Below, piece by piece: positions 5,528 to 6,433 of a DNA stretch of 6,433 bases. The notes below the pieces were generated by a model, which ran no database searches, had not been told where the DNA came from, and saw only the letters and a list, made by a program, of their open reading frames with translations. The stretch's first letter is position 1; the number at the start of each line of letters is the position of its first letter. The position numbers and the translations under genes are program-made. The stretch comes from RGIG8748 sp045578205 (GTDB taxonomy: Bacteria > Bacillota > Clostridia > UMGS1810), in the NCBI GenBank assembly GCA_045578205.1, contig JAZNJU010000157.1:1-6433 (forward strand), read 5' to 3'.

Positions 5528-6406
5528 CTATAATCTTGCAAAAAGATTCTTAAGTTCCTCGGTTTCGTTTGCCATGAGTTTAACCTCCGGTTTCCTTACG
5601 GTAGCACTTTTTATTATGCCCATCTCCTTGAGCAGGTATTTCTCGCAGGAAATGTAGAATTCCAATGACTGGTCCTCAAACCATGTAAAAGGCAGAATTC
5701 TCTCAAACATGCTTCTTGCTTCTGATACATTACCCTCTGCTAAGAGTTTATACATCTTGTTGAAGTGTCCGCACATAACTACTCCGGGCATAATACCGTA
5801 TGCACCGTTTAAAAAAGCATCTACGGCAAAGATTCCGCCGTTACCGCTATAGCACTTCATCTTGCCGTCTGTGGCTTCGATGATTTTTTTCATTTTTCGC
5901 ATGGGTATGGGACACTCTACCTTTATGTATTCAAAAGACGGTATTTTGCCGTAGGCATCCAGAAGAAACTCCAGACTCATATTAACACCTGTGGAACGGG
6001 GATTGTCCTGTATCATTACAGGGAGTCCCACCGCATCGGCTATAGTCTTGAAGTAGCCTATGAGTTCATCACCGTTTGGTGTGGAAAGTGCAGGCGGATA
6101 GAGAATAATTCCGTCTGCGCCGTTATCTCTGGCTGTAACACCGAGTTCTATACAGTCTGCTATGGAATTTTCCACAATACCGATAAGGGTTTTTATTCTC
6201 TTATTTACAGACTGAAGAAACTTCTGTATTGTAAGGGTTTTCTCACTAAAGGAAAGTTTGTGAGGTTCGCTGTTGAAAGCAAAGAGGCAAATGCTTCCGC
6301 AGCCCTCTTTTACAACATAATCAACTATATTTCCAAGTCCGTCAAAATCTATGGAATAATCCTCGTTAAAAGGAACATTCACTACCGGACATACACCTTT
6401 GAACAT
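5528..6406 (-). CDS. DapA/NanA-superfamily aldolase or dehydratase (dihydrodipicolinate synthase family protein)
   Basis: This 292-aa cytoplasmic (beta/alpha)8-barrel enzyme has a normal family length. K162 in YIKVECP is the expected Schiff-base lysine. Other family landmarks are GVCPVVNVPF (4-13), GADGIILYPP (96-105) and the GNGG...GAYGIMPG segment. In dihydrodipicolinate synthase a GTTGE motif supplies Thr residues and a YNxP motif supplies the catalytic Tyr. Here these read FNSEP (44-48) and QDNP (133-136), with Gln at the Tyr position. It is therefore unlikely to make lysine precursors and more likely acts on a pyruvate-derived sugar acid or other keto acid (inference; substrate unknown). 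The ATG at 6404-6406 is the first possible start, as a stop lies two codons upstream. No Shine-Dalgarno sequence is visible in the 27 bases before it. A TAA overlapping this ATG (TAATG) in another frame could end an upstream gene, which would fit translational coupling. Confidence 0.9.
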   Translation of the reverse strand: MFKGVCPVVNVPFNEDYSIDFDGLGNIVDYVVKEGCGSICLFAFNSEPHKLSFSEKTLTIQKFLQSVNKRIKTLIGIVENSIADCIELGVTARDNGADGIILYPPALSTPNGDELIGYFKTIADAVGLPVMIQDNPRSTGVNMSLEFLLDAYGKIPSFEYIKVECPIPMRKMKKIIEATDGKMKCYSGNGGIFAVDAFLNGAYGIMPGVVMCGHFNKMYKLLAEGNVSEARSMFERILPFTWFEDQSLEFYISCEKYLLKEMGIIKSATVRKPEVKLMANETEELKNLFARL

Positions 6407-6433
6407 TAAATATCAAGTCGGAGGCCAAGCGGT

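Noticed and set aside
5424..5530. Read-through of the lyase TAG (for example as a recoded amino acid) into the following open stretch
   Set aside because: The lyase already has normal family length. The downstream stretch matches an AraC domain with a frameshift, and no recoding machinery or signal is visible.
1..6433. CRISPR arrays, insertion sequences, tRNA or rRNA genes, or a defence or toxin-antitoxin system
   Set aside because: No regularly spaced direct repeats, transposase motifs, tRNA-like cloverleaf or relevant protein families were seen on either strand.

Overview
The window looks like chromosomal DNA of a low-GC, Gram-positive Clostridia-type Firmicute. The reasons are AGGAGG-type ribosome binding sites, canonical TTGACA/TATAAT promoters, a T-box leader, a YtrA-type GntR/ABC operon, a DUF975-like membrane protein, an AT-rich base composition and the standard genetic code. 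Nothing allows a species call.

Left part, minus strand (about 1-1406). A T-box riboswitch with its own strong promoter reads off the left edge, so the gene it controls lies outside the window. The best reading of its specifier is UGG (Trp), with AUG (Met) as the alternative. Upstream of it on the same strand are a small lipoprotein gene (308-868) and a DUF975-type membrane protein gene (930-1353). The DUF975 gene appears to have lost its middle through an internal deletion that also shifted the frame.

Centre, plus strand (about 1445-4432). A compact three-gene operon encodes a 123-aa YtrA-type GntR repressor, an ABC ATPase and a nine-helix permease with a large C-terminal soluble domain. The genes overlap by 1 and 26 bases. 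The operon starts at a consensus promoter covered by a 32-bp two-layer palindrome, probably the repressor's own operator, and ends at a strong intrinsic terminator. The whole unit resembles the envelope-stress or antibiotic-responsive YtrA-regulated ABC exporters.

Right part (about 4485-6433). An AraC/XylS regulator with an N-terminal cupin reads rightwards from its own promoter and converges on a minus-strand gene for a DapA/NanA-superfamily lyase. The lyase keeps the Schiff-base lysine but lacks the usual Tyr and Thr residues of dihydrodipicolinate synthase, so it is probably a keto-acid aldolase or dehydratase of catabolism. The two genes share a bidirectional terminator. Between the lyase stop codon and that terminator is a roughly 35-codon, frameshifted remnant of a second AraC-type DNA-binding domain on the minus strand.

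I found no mobile element, CRISPR array, tRNA or rRNA, and no convincing new multi-gene system. The most informative non-routine signals are the two broken genes, the composite operator and the T-box promoter abutting the lipoprotein stop codon.
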